Assembly: GCA_025462945.1 (NCBI GenBank)
Contig: JAOAPO010000417.1
Location: 1 to 35,458, forward strand
Direction: 5' to 3'
From: Bryobacterales bacterium
GTDB taxonomy: Bacteria > Acidobacteriota > Terriglobia > Bryobacterales > Bryobacteraceae
Length of the DNA stretch: 35,458 nt
The notes under the pieces were generated by a model that searched no databases, was not told the DNA's origin, and saw nothing but the letters and a program-made list of their open reading frames with translations. How positions within the stretch are numbered: the stretch's first letter is position 1; each line of letters begins with the position of its first letter. This document shows positions 1-10,600 of the stretch, in pieces. The position numbers and the translations under genes were made by a program.

Positions 1-1
1 C

Positions 2-1198
2 TCAGCCCTTACAGCCTTCGCCCAGCCCGCACCCGCTCCCGGGCGTGCCGGCGGACGGGGGGGCCCGCCCGCACCGAAGTCGCCCGAAGTCTCGACCGAT
101 GGGCGCGTCACGTTCCGCCTGCGCGCCCCAAATGCCAAGGAGGTCGCCGTCACCGGCCTGCCCGGCGGACGTCTCGTCCTGCAGAAGGACGAACAGGGCG
201 TCTGGACCGGCACCACCGAAGCACTGAAGCCGGATATGTACGGCTACCTCTTCTCCATCGATGGCGCCAACGTGAACGACCCCGCGAATGCAGCGTTCAA
301 AACGTCGGCGACCAGCGCTGGACAGAGCCTGGTTCATGTTCCCGGCGCCGTCAGTTGGGAACCCACGCCCGGACTGCCGCGGGGCGCGGTTGCTCATCAT
401 TTCTACCACTCGAGCCTGATCGGCGATGACCGTGACTTCTACGTCTACACGCCGCCCAACTACGACCCGAACCGCAAGGAACCGTACCCTGTTCTTTACC
501 TGCTGCACGGCCTGGGCGACGACGCCTATGGCTGGATCTCGGCCGGCGCGGCGAACGTGATCCTCGATAACCTGATCGGTCAGGGTAAGGCACAGCCCAT
601 GATTATGGTGAACACTCTGGGTTACGGCGTCCCGCTCACCACCATGTTCGCGGGCGGAGGCGGCGGCCGCGGCGGAATGGGCGGCAATGGCATGATCGCC
701 AACTTCGCGAAAGCCCTTACCGACGAAGTGATGCCGCAGGTGGAAAAGCAGTACCGGGTCACAAAGGACCGCAACCAGCGCGCGATCGCCGGGCTCTCCA
801 TGGGCGGCGCCGAGGCTCTCTACACTGGGCTCAACAACCTCGACAAATTCACTTACGTTGCCTCGTTCAGCGGCGCCTTCGTGATGTGGCCCAAACCCGC
901 GGCCGCCGCGTCGGCTGCGGCTCCGGCGACGCCCGGTCCCGCTCCCGTGACCGACGAAGTCTTCGCCATGAACTTCCCCAAAGTGGATGCGAAGATCAAC
1001 TCCCAACTGAAGCTGCTTTGGATCGGCTGCGGCACTGAAGACGGACTCATCGGTGTCAATCGCCAGTTCCGTACCTGGCTCAAGTCGAAGGACGTGAAGG
1101 CGGTTGAAGTGGAGACCCCGGCAATGGCTCACGTTTGGCCGTTATGGAGGCAGAACCTGACCGAGATCGCCCCCATGCTTTTCCAGAAAGGTAAGTAA
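2..1198 (+). CDS. Secreted esterase (alpha/beta hydrolase, feruloyl-esterase-like) with N-terminal E-set/CBM48-like domain; 5' end lies outside the window
   Basis: Frame is open from base 2 (SALTAFAQPAPAPGRAGG...VTFRLRAPNAKEVAVTGLPGG) through the listed ORF at 236. GLSMGG nucleophile elbow; 'YPVLYLLHGLGDDAYGW' and C-terminal His (MAHVW). Confidence 0.85.
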   Translation, partial: SALTAFAQPAPAPGRAGGRGGPPAPKSPEVSTDGRVTFRLRAPNAKEVAVTGLPGGRLVLQKDEQGVWTGTTEALKPDMYGYLFSIDGANVNDPANAAFKTSATSAGQSLVHVPGAVSWEPTPGLPRGAVAHHFYHSSLIGDDRDFYVYTPPNYDPNRKEPYPVLYLLHGLGDDAYGWISAGAANVILDNLIGQGKAQPMIMVNTLGYGVPLTTMFAGGGGGRGGMGGNGMIANFAKALTDEVMPQVEKQYRVTKDRNQRAIAGLSMGGAEALYTGLNNLDKFTYVASFSGAFVMWPKPAAAASAAAPATPGPAPVTDEVFAMNFPKVDAKINSQLKLLWIGCGTEDGLIGVNRQFRTWLKSKDVKAVEVETPAMAHVWPLWRQNLTEIAPMLFQKGK

Positions 1199-1207
1199 CG
1201 CGGCCGT

Positions 1208-1528
1208 TCAGGCGAGGTGGAACACTTCCTCTAACCGAAGCATCCCCTCGTCTGGCCGACGCCCTTCCAGATCCTCGAAAAACTCCGCCATGCTGGCCTG
1301 CCAGCGTGCGTTCACTTCACGCCGAGCCATACCGGCGAGCGCCTGGGCGAAGTCCGGCGTTTCCAGATAGCCCACCAGCAGGCCATCGTCACGCAGGAAC
1401 AGCGAATAGTTATGCCAGCCGGTCTCAGTCAGCGCCGACTGCATATCAGCCCAGACCTCGACATGGCGGAGCTTGTACTCCGACAGCCGATCGGCCTTGA
1501 CCTTCAACAAGAAGCAGACGCGTTCCAG
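1208..1528 (-). CDS. rhaM: L-rhamnose mutarotase-like protein
   Basis: ERVCFLLKVKADRLSEYKLRHVEVWADM...GWHNYSLFLRDDGLLVGYLET is typical of the family. The listed TTG start (1510) would cut off the first beta strand; CTG at 1526-1528 is a better start. Confidence 0.8.
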   Translation of the reverse strand: MERVCFLLKVKADRLSEYKLRHVEVWADMQSALTETGWHNYSLFLRDDGLLVGYLETPDFAQALAGMARREVNARWQASMAEFFEDLEGRRPDEGMLRLEEVFHLA

Positions 1529-1539
1529 GAGCTTGCCGC

Positions 1540-2640
1540 CTAAGCTTTCGCTTCCGACAAGGCCCGCGAATATAGCGCCTTCATGTACGAGAAGCCGTAG
1601 GCCTGTTCTGCGTAACGCCCACCGGTAAACCCGGGCGTGTGATCCAGAATAACGATGCCGTCGTAGTTCACATCGCGCAGCGCCTTCATGATCTTGTACA
1701 TATCGTAGTAGCCGTTATCCATGAACGTCTCCACGAAATGCGGCAGCGGCGCGCTGACATTCCGGAAGTGAATCTTCCAGATCTTGTTGGCCCCGAAGTA
1801 GCGAATCATCTCTTCCGGATCTTTGCCCGTCAGTGCCTTGCCACCTTCGAGCCACGTCCCGCAACACAGGCAGATGCCCACGTTCGGACTACCCGCAATT
1901 TCCATCGCGCGACGATACCCATCGAAGTTGCTGAAGATGCAACGAGGCACGCCCGCCAGCACCGGCACGGGCGGATCGTCCGGATGGATGCCAATCCGTA
2001 CCCCGGCCTCCGCCGCTACGGGAGCAGCCTGTTTGATAAAGTGCGTGTAGTTCTCCCAGATCTCTTCGGGTGTGAACACGCGGCCATGCGAGAGCGGCTC
2101 CGTCCACTCCTTGCCGTCCCAAACGCCCTTCTTGTTCGGACTCGCCATGTCGAACTCGCGCGCCGAAGACCCCCGCACGTCCGCGCGACCGCTCGACCAA
2201 ATGCCGTTCCCCATGTGCGCGTAGGTGGTGTAGTAAATGCCCGCCTCGCCCAGATTGCGGATGTACTGCTTGTATTCCTCAACCTTCTTGTCGCGCCCCG
2301 GCAGGTTCAGCGTGACTTCGGGCATGTTGTGGACGGACGTATTGCCGATGTTCCAAACCGTGATGCCTGCATCCGCATAGCGCTTCTTGATCTGCCTGAA
2401 ACCATCGGCGGTCCGCAGGTCAGGCGTGGACCCGACGCTGACGTACTCGCAGCCGATCTGCTTCCAGAACTTCAGCTCTTCGTCGGACGGTTTGGCCGGA
2501 CCCTGTCCGCACAGTTTGATGCCCGGCTGCGAAGCATGAACCCTGGCGATGCCCAGCCTCTCTGAGGCCGCAGCGAAGAACGCCGCACCGGCGAGGCCGG
2601 CCATTTCGCGGCGGCTCAATACAGATCTGATGTCGTCCAT
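1540..2640 (-). CDS. Sugar phosphate isomerase/epimerase-like TIM-barrel protein with Tat-like leader
   Basis: SRREMAGLAGAAFF leader; xylose-isomerase-like TIM barrel motifs (GIHPDDPP, NVGICLCCGTWLEGG, YDGIVILDHTPGFTGG). Confidence 0.75.
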   Translation of the reverse strand: MDDIRSVLSRREMAGLAGAAFFAAASERLGIARVHASQPGIKLCGQGPAKPSDEELKFWKQIGCEYVSVGSTPDLRTADGFRQIKKRYADAGITVWNIGNTSVHNMPEVTLNLPGRDKKVEEYKQYIRNLGEAGIYYTTYAHMGNGIWSSGRADVRGSSAREFDMASPNKKGVWDGKEWTEPLSHGRVFTPEEIWENYTHFIKQAAPVAAEAGVRIGIHPDDPPVPVLAGVPRCIFSNFDGYRRAMEIAGSPNVGICLCCGTWLEGGKALTGKDPEEMIRYFGANKIWKIHFRNVSAPLPHFVETFMDNGYYDMYKIMKALRDVNYDGIVILDHTPGFTGGRYAEQAYGFSYMKALYSRALSEAKA

Positions 2641-2730
2641 TTCGAGTTCATGTTATCCCATGCGCGACAAACGAGAAAGCAAAGCCACGCACCAGCCTCC
2701 ACAGACAGATTCGCTACCCGTCAAGATGAG

Positions 2731-3741
2731 ATGATGAACCGCAACGAATTGATCCGGCTGATCGTCCTGAACGAAGTCTGTGACGATTACGAAAACCTGG
2801 ATCAAACGATCCTCGCGAACGCAAGCAGCGAAGCTCGCCGTCACGGTTTCGTAGTCAGCCGCCGAGACGTGGTCGAGGCCCTAACCGCTCTTCTGCATTG
2901 CAGCCTGATCAAAGCTTACCGGCTTGCGCCGCAACGAGCCCCAGAGGTCCTCGTTGAGATGCCGGACCTCAGTGTTGCGGAACAGAACTTCACAACCTAC
3001 TTTTTCGCGACCCCCGAAGGTATGGCAGTACAGTCGGCCACTCCCGATATCCTTGAGCTAGCCGCAATGCCCCGCTACATCGAAGTCAGTCACGTCATCG
3101 AAGCCGGAATGAAGACCTACCCCGGCCTGCCCGTACCCACCGTCGAGGTCTTGATGGACTACGAAGCCTCGCACGAAAAGTACGACAATCAGGCTGAGTT
3201 CTACATCGCTTCACTGCACCTTTGCGGCAACACCGGCACCTACGTCGATTCACCGCGCCATCGTTACCGCACCGGCACTGACCTCGCTGCCCTGCCCCTC
3301 CGCGATGTCGCGCATGTGCCTGTTACGGTCATCGACGCACGAGTTAACAATGACCGGGCGATCGGCCCCGAATTCTTCGGGACAGCCAGGATCAAAGACC
3401 GCGCCGTGCTCGTCAACACCGGCTGGTCGCAACACTGGCGTACCGACACTTACTACCAGAACAACCCCTTCCTCACTGCGGCCGCCTGCGAGTTTCTCGT
3501 CGCCGCCGGAGCCCGCTTCGTCGGCATCGATTCCCTGAACATCGACAACATTGACGACCCTGCGCGACCCGCCCACACGCTCCTTCTCGGTGCGGACATT
3601 CCCGTCTGCGAACACATGACCAACCTCGACAGCCTTGAACCAGAAGGCGGCTTCCTCCATGCGGTGCCGATCGCCTGGGCCAGCGGAGCCACCTTCCCCG
3701 TCCGGGCGTATGTGATTTATGATGGTCCCGAACTCCCATGA
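2731..3741 (+). CDS. Cyclase family (kynurenine formamidase-like) protein with about 100-aa N-terminal winged-helix-like extension
   Basis: HLCGNTGTYVDSPRHRY metal-site motif of the cyclase family; extra N-terminal domain MMNRNELIRLIVLNEVCDDYENLDQ... in the same frame. ATG at 2731 preferred over 2650. Confidence 0.8.
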   Translation: MMNRNELIRLIVLNEVCDDYENLDQTILANASSEARRHGFVVSRRDVVEALTALLHCSLIKAYRLAPQRAPEVLVEMPDLSVAEQNFTTYFFATPEGMAVQSATPDILELAAMPRYIEVSHVIEAGMKTYPGLPVPTVEVLMDYEASHEKYDNQAEFYIASLHLCGNTGTYVDSPRHRYRTGTDLAALPLRDVAHVPVTVIDARVNNDRAIGPEFFGTARIKDRAVLVNTGWSQHWRTDTYYQNNPFLTAAACEFLVAAGARFVGIDSLNIDNIDDPARPAHTLLLGADIPVCEHMTNLDSLEPEGGFLHAVPIAWASGATFPVRAYVIYDGPELP

Positions 3742-4166
3742 AGAAACTCATTCTGACTCTCGCCGCCCTGTTGCTGACATTCACCGCCGCACCGGCCCAG
3801 ACCGCGCCGCCCGCGCAGCACCGCGTCGTGATGCAGATGAATGTGAACAGCGAAGACTCCTGGACTCAGCTGATCGGTAACATTCAGAATGTTCGTAAAG
3901 CTTTCGGGCCAAGCACGATCCAGATCGAAGTTGTCGCGTGGGGTAAAGGTCTGGCGATTCTCCAGAAGACAAACACGAACTACGAGATCGCGATGAAGCA
4001 GCTCGCCACCGACGGCGTCGTCTTCGCCGCCTGCCAGAACTCCATGCGCGCGCGCAACGTGAAGACTGAAGACCTGTTCCCCTTCGCTTCGCAAGTGGAC
4101 TCCGGCGTCGCCGAAGTCATCCGCAAGCAGGAAGCCGGCTGGTCGTACGTGCGCGCCGGCGAATAG
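3738..4166 (+). CDS. Secreted DsrE/DsrF-like family protein
   Basis: Signal peptide MKKLILTLAALLLTFTAAPAQ; HRVVMQMN...IEVVAWGKGLAIL...GVVFAACQNSMRARNV resembles DsrE family. ATGA overlap with upstream gene. Confidence 0.75.
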   Translation: MKKLILTLAALLLTFTAAPAQTAPPAQHRVVMQMNVNSEDSWTQLIGNIQNVRKAFGPSTIQIEVVAWGKGLAILQKTNTNYEIAMKQLATDGVVFAACQNSMRARNVKTEDLFPFASQVDSGVAEVIRKQEAGWSYVRAGE

Positions 4167-4223
4167 CAGTAATATCCTCACAATTTCGGCTATACTCACG
4201 GGTGCCTCAATCAGGAGTGCACT

Positions 4224-6059
4224 ATGAAACGCTTAGCATTAGCTCTTTTCGTTCCCGCTCTGTTGGCCCAGAACTCCCCGCCGGACCAACTCCGTTCGGC
4301 CGCCACGAAATCTCTCACATTACTGCAAAAAGCCTCTGCAGGATTTTCAAAGGTTCAGGATTGCTACTCCTGTCACAACACCGGCCTGCCCGCAGAGGCC
4401 TTCGCCATGGCGCGGGAACGAGGCTTCACCATTGATGAGCCGGCAGCAAAGGCAGCTCTCGTCAAGAGCCTGACCCACACGCCTAATCTCAGCTCCATCG
4501 ATCACATCGTCCAGGCAACCTCAATCATCGATCCAGCAGCGTCAGAAGCTTCCGCTCTCATCGCCGCTCATTCCGCTGGCCTGAAGCCCAGCCTGACCAC
4601 GGCCATTCAGGCCCGCTACATAGCAAGCGCCCAACGGGCCGACGGTCACTGGCTGACCTTCGATGCGCGTCCGCCTCAGGGTCACAGCGAGTTCACGACC
4701 ACAGCTCTCACTATCCGGATGCTGCAGATGTACATGCCGGAGGAACTGCGCCAGGAGACAGCGGCCCGAACCGAACGTGCACGGGCCTGGCTGGCAAAAG
4801 CGACTCCTGCCACCACCGAAGACGCCACCTTCCGCCTGCGAGGCCTCGTCTGGGCGAAAGCAAGTGAAGCCGAACGTGCGCCTGCAGTTAGTGATTTGCG
4901 TAAGCTTCAGCGAGCCAATGGAGGATGGGCCCAAATCCCCAGCATGGACCCCGACGCTTACGCCACCGGTGAAGTGCTTTTAGCACTGTACGACAGCGGA
5001 GTTCCCGTCACTGACCCCGCGTGGCGCAAAGGACTTCAGTTCCTGCTTTCTTCACAGAACGCCGATGGCTCCTGGCACGTTGCAACGCGCATGGTCTCGC
5101 CCGCACAGGTCAGCCCACCGTATTTCGAATCCGGTTTTCCGTTCGGCCACGATCAGTTCATCTCGTCCGCGGGCACCTCGTACGCGACGATGGCTATCTT
5201 AGCTGCGGTGCCGAAAGCAGCGAAAGCCAGCGCGCCCCTCGCCATGCCGGAACTGGCGCCGAAAGGCGAGAAGCCGTGGATGAGAACCGCTCTCTTCGGC
5301 ACCGTTGCAGAACTAAAGACGCTTCTCGATAAGGGCCTGGACGTGAACAGCCATTCCGATGAGGGCACCACGCTCCTCATGTTCGTCGCTCCCGATACGG
5401 CCCGCATGAAGCTCCTGATGGATCGTGGCGCCAACGTGAAGGCCACGGCCAAAACCGGCTTCGACGCACTCCTGGTTACTTCCCTCTACCGAGGCTCCGG
5501 CGACGCGCTGCGAATGCTGCTCGCCAAAGGTGCCAGTCCCGCGCCCCGTACCGGAGTGCTGTTCAATGCCTCGCCGATCGTGCTCTCGGTCTATGCCGGA
5601 GACGCCGCCAATATCGCACTACTCCACTCCAAAGGCGCAGACGTGAATCGCAAGATGATGCTGCTCGGTATCTTCCCGACTTCCCCGCTCTTCGCCGCCG
5701 CTGCCTTCGGCGAAGTCGACGTGATGCGGGCGCTGATCACCGCCGGTGCCGACCTGAAAGAGCAGGACCCGACCGGCCTCAGCCTGCTGCACCAGGCCGC
5801 ACTTGCCAACCATGTGGACGCGGCACAACTCCTGATCGCGTCCGGAGCGCCGGTCGACACCGTCGACAAGAACGGGTACTCTGCACTCCTCTACGCCTCC
5901 ACCATCAACTTCGGTGACGACCGCATGGTCAAACTGCTGCTGAAGGCGGGCGCGAATGCCGCCGTCAAAGCCAAAACGGGCGAGACCGCGCTTTCACAGG
6001 CGAAGCGTTACCACCACACGAACCTGGTTGCAGCTCTCGCCCAGGTCAGCTCAAAATAG
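4224..6059 (+). CDS. Multidomain protein: c-type heme motif, squalene-cyclase-like alpha/alpha toroid, C-terminal ankyrin repeats
   Basis: CYSCH heme motif at 4362-4376; QW-like repeats (DGHW, NGGWAQ, QNADGSWH); several ankyrin repeats (ALFGTVAELKTLLDKGLDVN, AAAFGEVDVMRALITAGADL, AALANHVDAAQLLIASGAPV). Confidence 0.8.
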   Translation: MKRLALALFVPALLAQNSPPDQLRSAATKSLTLLQKASAGFSKVQDCYSCHNTGLPAEAFAMARERGFTIDEPAAKAALVKSLTHTPNLSSIDHIVQATSIIDPAASEASALIAAHSAGLKPSLTTAIQARYIASAQRADGHWLTFDARPPQGHSEFTTTALTIRMLQMYMPEELRQETAARTERARAWLAKATPATTEDATFRLRGLVWAKASEAERAPAVSDLRKLQRANGGWAQIPSMDPDAYATGEVLLALYDSGVPVTDPAWRKGLQFLLSSQNADGSWHVATRMVSPAQVSPPYFESGFPFGHDQFISSAGTSYATMAILAAVPKAAKASAPLAMPELAPKGEKPWMRTALFGTVAELKTLLDKGLDVNSHSDEGTTLLMFVAPDTARMKLLMDRGANVKATAKTGFDALLVTSLYRGSGDALRMLLAKGASPAPRTGVLFNASPIVLSVYAGDAANIALLHSKGADVNRKMMLLGIFPTSPLFAAAAFGEVDVMRALITAGADLKEQDPTGLSLLHQAALANHVDAAQLLIASGAPVDTVDKNGYSALLYASTINFGDDRMVKLLLKAGANAAVKAKTGETALSQAKRYHHTNLVAALAQVSSK

Positions 6060-7602
6060 CCTTCACGACACTCGCCTTCTCCACCCCTGTCAGCTTCACA
6101 TTGAGGCCCTGCCAGGGGTGGCTGAAGCGTTCGTGGTCGATGCCGAACTGGTGGAGGATGGTCGCCTGGAAATCGCGTACATGCACGGGGTCGCGCGTGA
6201 TGTTGTAACTGAACTCGTCCGTCTCCCCATGCACCACGCCGCCCTTGATCCCACCGCCCGCCATCCATAAGCTGAAACACCGTGGATGGTGATCGCGCCC
6301 GTAATCCGTCGCCGTCAACTTTCCCTGCGAATAGATTGTCCGCCCGAACTCTCCGGCCAGGATCACCAGCGTATCGTCCAGCATTCCCCTCTGCTTCAGA
6401 TCCTGCACCAGCGCCCAGACCGGCTGATCGATCTCTTTACACTGCGAAGGCAGCACGTCAGGCAGGTTGCCGTGTACGTCCCAGCCGCGATGATAGACCT
6501 GCACGAACCGCACACCGCGCTCAGCCAGCCGCCGCGCCATCACGCAAGTATTCGCGAACGACCCCGGCTTCTCCTTCGCATCGGCCCCGTACATCTGCCA
6601 GGTGCTCTCAGGCTCTTTGCTCATGTCCGTCAATTCGGGCACTGAAGCCTGCATCCGGAACGCCATCTCATACTGCGCAATCCGCGTCTTGGTCTCCGGA
6701 TCCCCCAGCTTGTCGTAAGTCAGCTGGTTCATCTCGGACAAGCCGTCTAACATCGACCGCCGCACCGCAGTCGGCACGCCTTCAGGATTGTTGATGAACA
6801 ACACCGGATCGCCCGCACTTCGCAAGCTCACCCCCGAGTACTTACCCGACAGAAATCCCGCGCTCCAAAGGCGCGACGAAATCGCCTGCACATTAGCCTT
6901 CGGATGATAATGCTTCGCCTGCAGCACCACAAACGACGGCAGGTTCTCATTCATGCTGCCCAGCCCGTAACTCAGCCACGACCCGATACAGGGCCGCCCC
7001 GCAATCATGAACCCCGTCTGAAAAAACGTAATCGCCGGCTCGTGGTTGATCGCGTCCGTATTCATCGACCGGATGATGGCGATGTCATCCACCATCTTCG
7101 CCGTGTACGGCAGCAACTCCGAAACCCAGGCGCCCGACTTCCCATACTGATCGAACTTGAAGATGGAAGGCGCAATCGGAAACCTGCTCTGCCCGCTCGT
7201 CATCGTCGTCAAACGCTGACCCTGCCGGATCGACTCGGGCAGATCCTTGTCGAACATGTCCTTCATCTTCGGCTTGTAGTCGAAGGTCTCCATCTGCGGC
7301 GGTGCCCCCACCAGATGCAGGTAGATGACGCGTTTCGCCTTCGCCGGAAAATGCGGCAAACCTTGCAGCGCCGCGCCGGCAGCGTCTTTTGTGCCCAGCA
7401 GCGAACCGAGCGCCAGCGCACCAATCCCCTGCGCACCGCGAGCAAAGAAGCGTCGACGCGACTCCTCCCGCCCCATCTGCGCCGCAATGCGATCCAGCGG
7501 ATGCTGCCCTGCCCCAACCTTCTTCAACGACTCGCGATCGACCCCGCGAGCGAAGGCCGAGTAGTGCCCCTCATAGTCGGGAGCCAGTGGATTCCACTTC
7601 AT
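6046..7602 (-). CDS. DUF1501 domain-containing protein (sulfatase-like, Tat-exported)
   Basis: ESRRRFFARGAQGIGALALGSLLG leader; KRVIYLHLVGAPPQMETFDYKP, GRDHHPRCFSLWMAGGGIKGG are typical DUF1501 motifs. Confidence 0.9.
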   Translation of the reverse strand: MKWNPLAPDYEGHYSAFARGVDRESLKKVGAGQHPLDRIAAQMGREESRRRFFARGAQGIGALALGSLLGTKDAAGAALQGLPHFPAKAKRVIYLHLVGAPPQMETFDYKPKMKDMFDKDLPESIRQGQRLTTMTSGQSRFPIAPSIFKFDQYGKSGAWVSELLPYTAKMVDDIAIIRSMNTDAINHEPAITFFQTGFMIAGRPCIGSWLSYGLGSMNENLPSFVVLQAKHYHPKANVQAISSRLWSAGFLSGKYSGVSLRSAGDPVLFINNPEGVPTAVRRSMLDGLSEMNQLTYDKLGDPETKTRIAQYEMAFRMQASVPELTDMSKEPESTWQMYGADAKEKPGSFANTCVMARRLAERGVRFVQVYHRGWDVHGNLPDVLPSQCKEIDQPVWALVQDLKQRGMLDDTLVILAGEFGRTIYSQGKLTATDYGRDHHPRCFSLWMAGGGIKGGVVHGETDEFSYNITRDPVHVRDFQATILHQFGIDHERFSHPWQGLNVKLTGVEKASVVKAILS

Positions 7603-10600
7603 TTGTTCAGCACCTCATCCAGATTCAGCATCTGATTCGTCAGCATCGTGAGCGCCGCATAATTCGCCTGCGGCAGCGATGGATCCGCCTTGCGCTCACC
7701 CTGACTCAGGAACTTCTGCGCATCGCTCTCATGAGACGCGTAGTAAGTTTTGAAGTTGCCGAATGACTTCTTCGCAATCACTTTTTCTTTAAGCCCCAGG
7801 GGGCGCGCCAGCAACCGCGTGGTGATGTATTCGAGCTGCGTGTCGAAGTCGGCCGACGTCTGCATGGCGCGCCCCGCAACCTCGCGCGCCGCCTCCACAA
7901 ACTGGACATCGTTCATCGTCACCAGCGCCTGCAGAGGAGTATCCGTCCGCTCCCGCCGCACCGTGCAGTTCTCGCGCGAAGGAGCGTTGAAGATCTCCAT
8001 GCTCGCCGGAGGAGCGCTCCGCTTCCAGAATGTATACATCGTGCGCCGGTACAGCCCGTCGCCCGCATCGCGCTTGTAATTGCGAGTGTTCGAGCCATCC
8101 ATCGCGACGGCTTCCCAGACGCCCTCCGGCTGATAGGGCTTCACACTCGGGCCGCCGATCTGCGGCGACAGGAGCCCCGTCGCAGCCAGCGCGTAATCGC
8201 GCACCATCTCGCCGTCCAGACGGAAGCGAACCCCGCGACTCAGCAGCCGGTTCTCCGGATCCTTCTCCAGCTTCAGCGGTGTCGCCGCAGCCATCTGCCG
8301 GTAGGTCGCCGACATCAGGATCTGCTTGTAGAACCGCTTCATATCCCAGCCATGCTCACGGAAATCCACCGCGAGCCAGTCGAGCAACTCCTTGTGCGTC
8401 GGAGGCTCTCCCTGGCTCCCGAAATCCTCGGTAGTCTTCGAAAGACCGATCCCGAAGATCTCCTGCCACATACGGTTCACAGCCACCCTCGACGTCAAAG
8501 GATGCTCATCCGTAAACAGCCACTGCGCCAGGCCTAGCCGGTTGCGCGGCATCGACGAGGTCATTGGCGGCAGAATCGCCGGAGTCCCGGCCTCCACCTC
8601 TTCCCGGCGCTGGTCATAGGCCCCGCGATAGAGGATCCACGCGTGTGGCTTCGAATCCGTGCGCTCCTGCATCACCAGCGAAACCGCCCCGCGGCGCGCG
8701 ATCAGCTTCGCCTCGGCATTCAGGCGATTCTGCTCGGCAACCAGTTTCTGCATCGGCGCATACTCACGCGCCAGGTACCACTGCAGCAGCGAAGCGCGGG
8801 CTTCCGCGGAACCGCCACCATTCTCCAGTGCTGCCGAAATCGAAGGCCACGCGCTGATCAGTTGCGCCTCGCTCTCACTCACCTCGCGATTGAAAATCCG
8901 AAGATCGGCGATTGCGCCGTCCGGCAGATTCTTCCCCAGCACCAGAGGCGCATCCACACCGATGTCGCCCGCCAGATCCTGGATCACGTTCCCGCGACCC
9001 TGCGTCGGTATCGAGCGCCCGTTCTGGTACATGCCCAGCCCGGCCTGCCGCCGCGATCCGTCGTAGGTGGCGACGATCGTATTCCACGTCCCCGGCTGCA
9101 ACTGCTCCAGATGCGCGGCACGAACGTCGATACTCTTGCCGCTGTCGCCGATCAGCCGCAGTGCAGCCACCCGCGCGCCAATCTCGAGCGACCAGCCCCG
9201 GTTTTTCTCCTTCGGATTCGTGTGCGCTGCCACAACGTAGCTCTGCTCTGCCTTCGGGAAAAAGAAGCTCACCGCAATCGTGAACGGCTTCTCCGAATCC
9301 AGCTTGGGAGCATCCTTGATCTCCACGCCTTCGTTCTTCTGGAAGTGCAGCGCCTGCCGTCCCGCCACATTCGAGGCGATCAGATCCGCCGTCTTCGACT
9401 CCTTGGCCAGAGCCGCAACATCCGCCGCCAGTACCTGCGCCTTTGCCTCCAGCGGACTCTCCGCCCTCACCTTTTTGCGCTCTGACAACCACGACGTAAA
9501 CGCACCCTCGGCCTCACGCGCCGTCTGCGCCATCTCAGCCCGAACGCCGGCGAGTCGGCTCTGGGTCTTCGCCCAGGCCTCACGGTCGTCCGGCTTGGGG
9601 ACCACCACCACAGGCGGCGTATCCGGCACATTGTCGTCCATCACCTTCTGTGTAGTATTCCGGAAAAACGCGCCCAGCGAGTAGAAATCCTTCTGTGTCA
9701 GCGGATCGAACTTGTGGTTGTGACACGTCGCGCAGCCCGTCGTCAGCCCCAGGAACACAGCGGACGCGGTCTCTGCCCGATCTTTCGCATAGATCTCCGC
9801 ATACTCGTCCTCAATCAGCCCTGCTTCATTCGTCGTGACGCCGCAACGCATGAACCCCGTCGCGATCTTCTGATCGAGCGTGGCATTCGGCAGCAGATCC
9901 CCTGCCAGTTGCTCCGTGCTGAACCGGTCGTACGGAACGTTGCGGTTTAACGCCTGAATCACCCAGTCGCGATAAGGCCAGATCTCGCGGTAATTATCGA
10001 TGTGGATCCCGTGCGTATCGCCATAGCGAGCCGCATCCAGCCAGTACCGCGCCCGGTGCTCACCATAATGCGGAGATGCCAGGTACCGGTCAATCATGTT
10101 CTCGTAGGCCTTGGGCGTCAGATCTTTCAGAAACAGATCCAGTTCCGCGGGCGTCGGCGGCAGGCCAGTCAAATCCAGCGCCACGCGTCGGATCAGAGTC
10201 CGCTTGTCAGCGCCGGGCGCAGGCGTCAAACCCGCCGCATCCAGCTTTGCCAGCACAAACCGGTCAATCGGATTCTTCGCCCAGAGCGGGTTCTTCACCA
10301 CCGGCAACTCAGCCTTCACAGGAGCCGTATACGCCCAGTGCTCCACCCACGGAGCCCCCTGCTCGATCCACAGCTTCAAACGCCCGATCTGAGCGGCCGT
10401 GAGTGCCTTGTGCGAAGCTGCAGGAGGCATGCGGCGAGCATCTTCCGTCGCGCTGATGCGCTGGTAGAGCTTGCTCTCCGCCGGCTTCCCCGCCACGATC
10501 ACGCCCGACCCCAGCAGCCCGTCCTTCAGATCCAGCCGCAGGCCCGCCATCCGGGTCCCCGCGTCCGGCCCGTGACACTGGAAGCAGTTGTCCGATAACA

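Noticed and set aside
2-1132. 376-aa minus-strand ORF
   Set aside because: Antisense shadow of the esterase on + strand; low-complexity RGG/GHG composition, no recognisable motifs.
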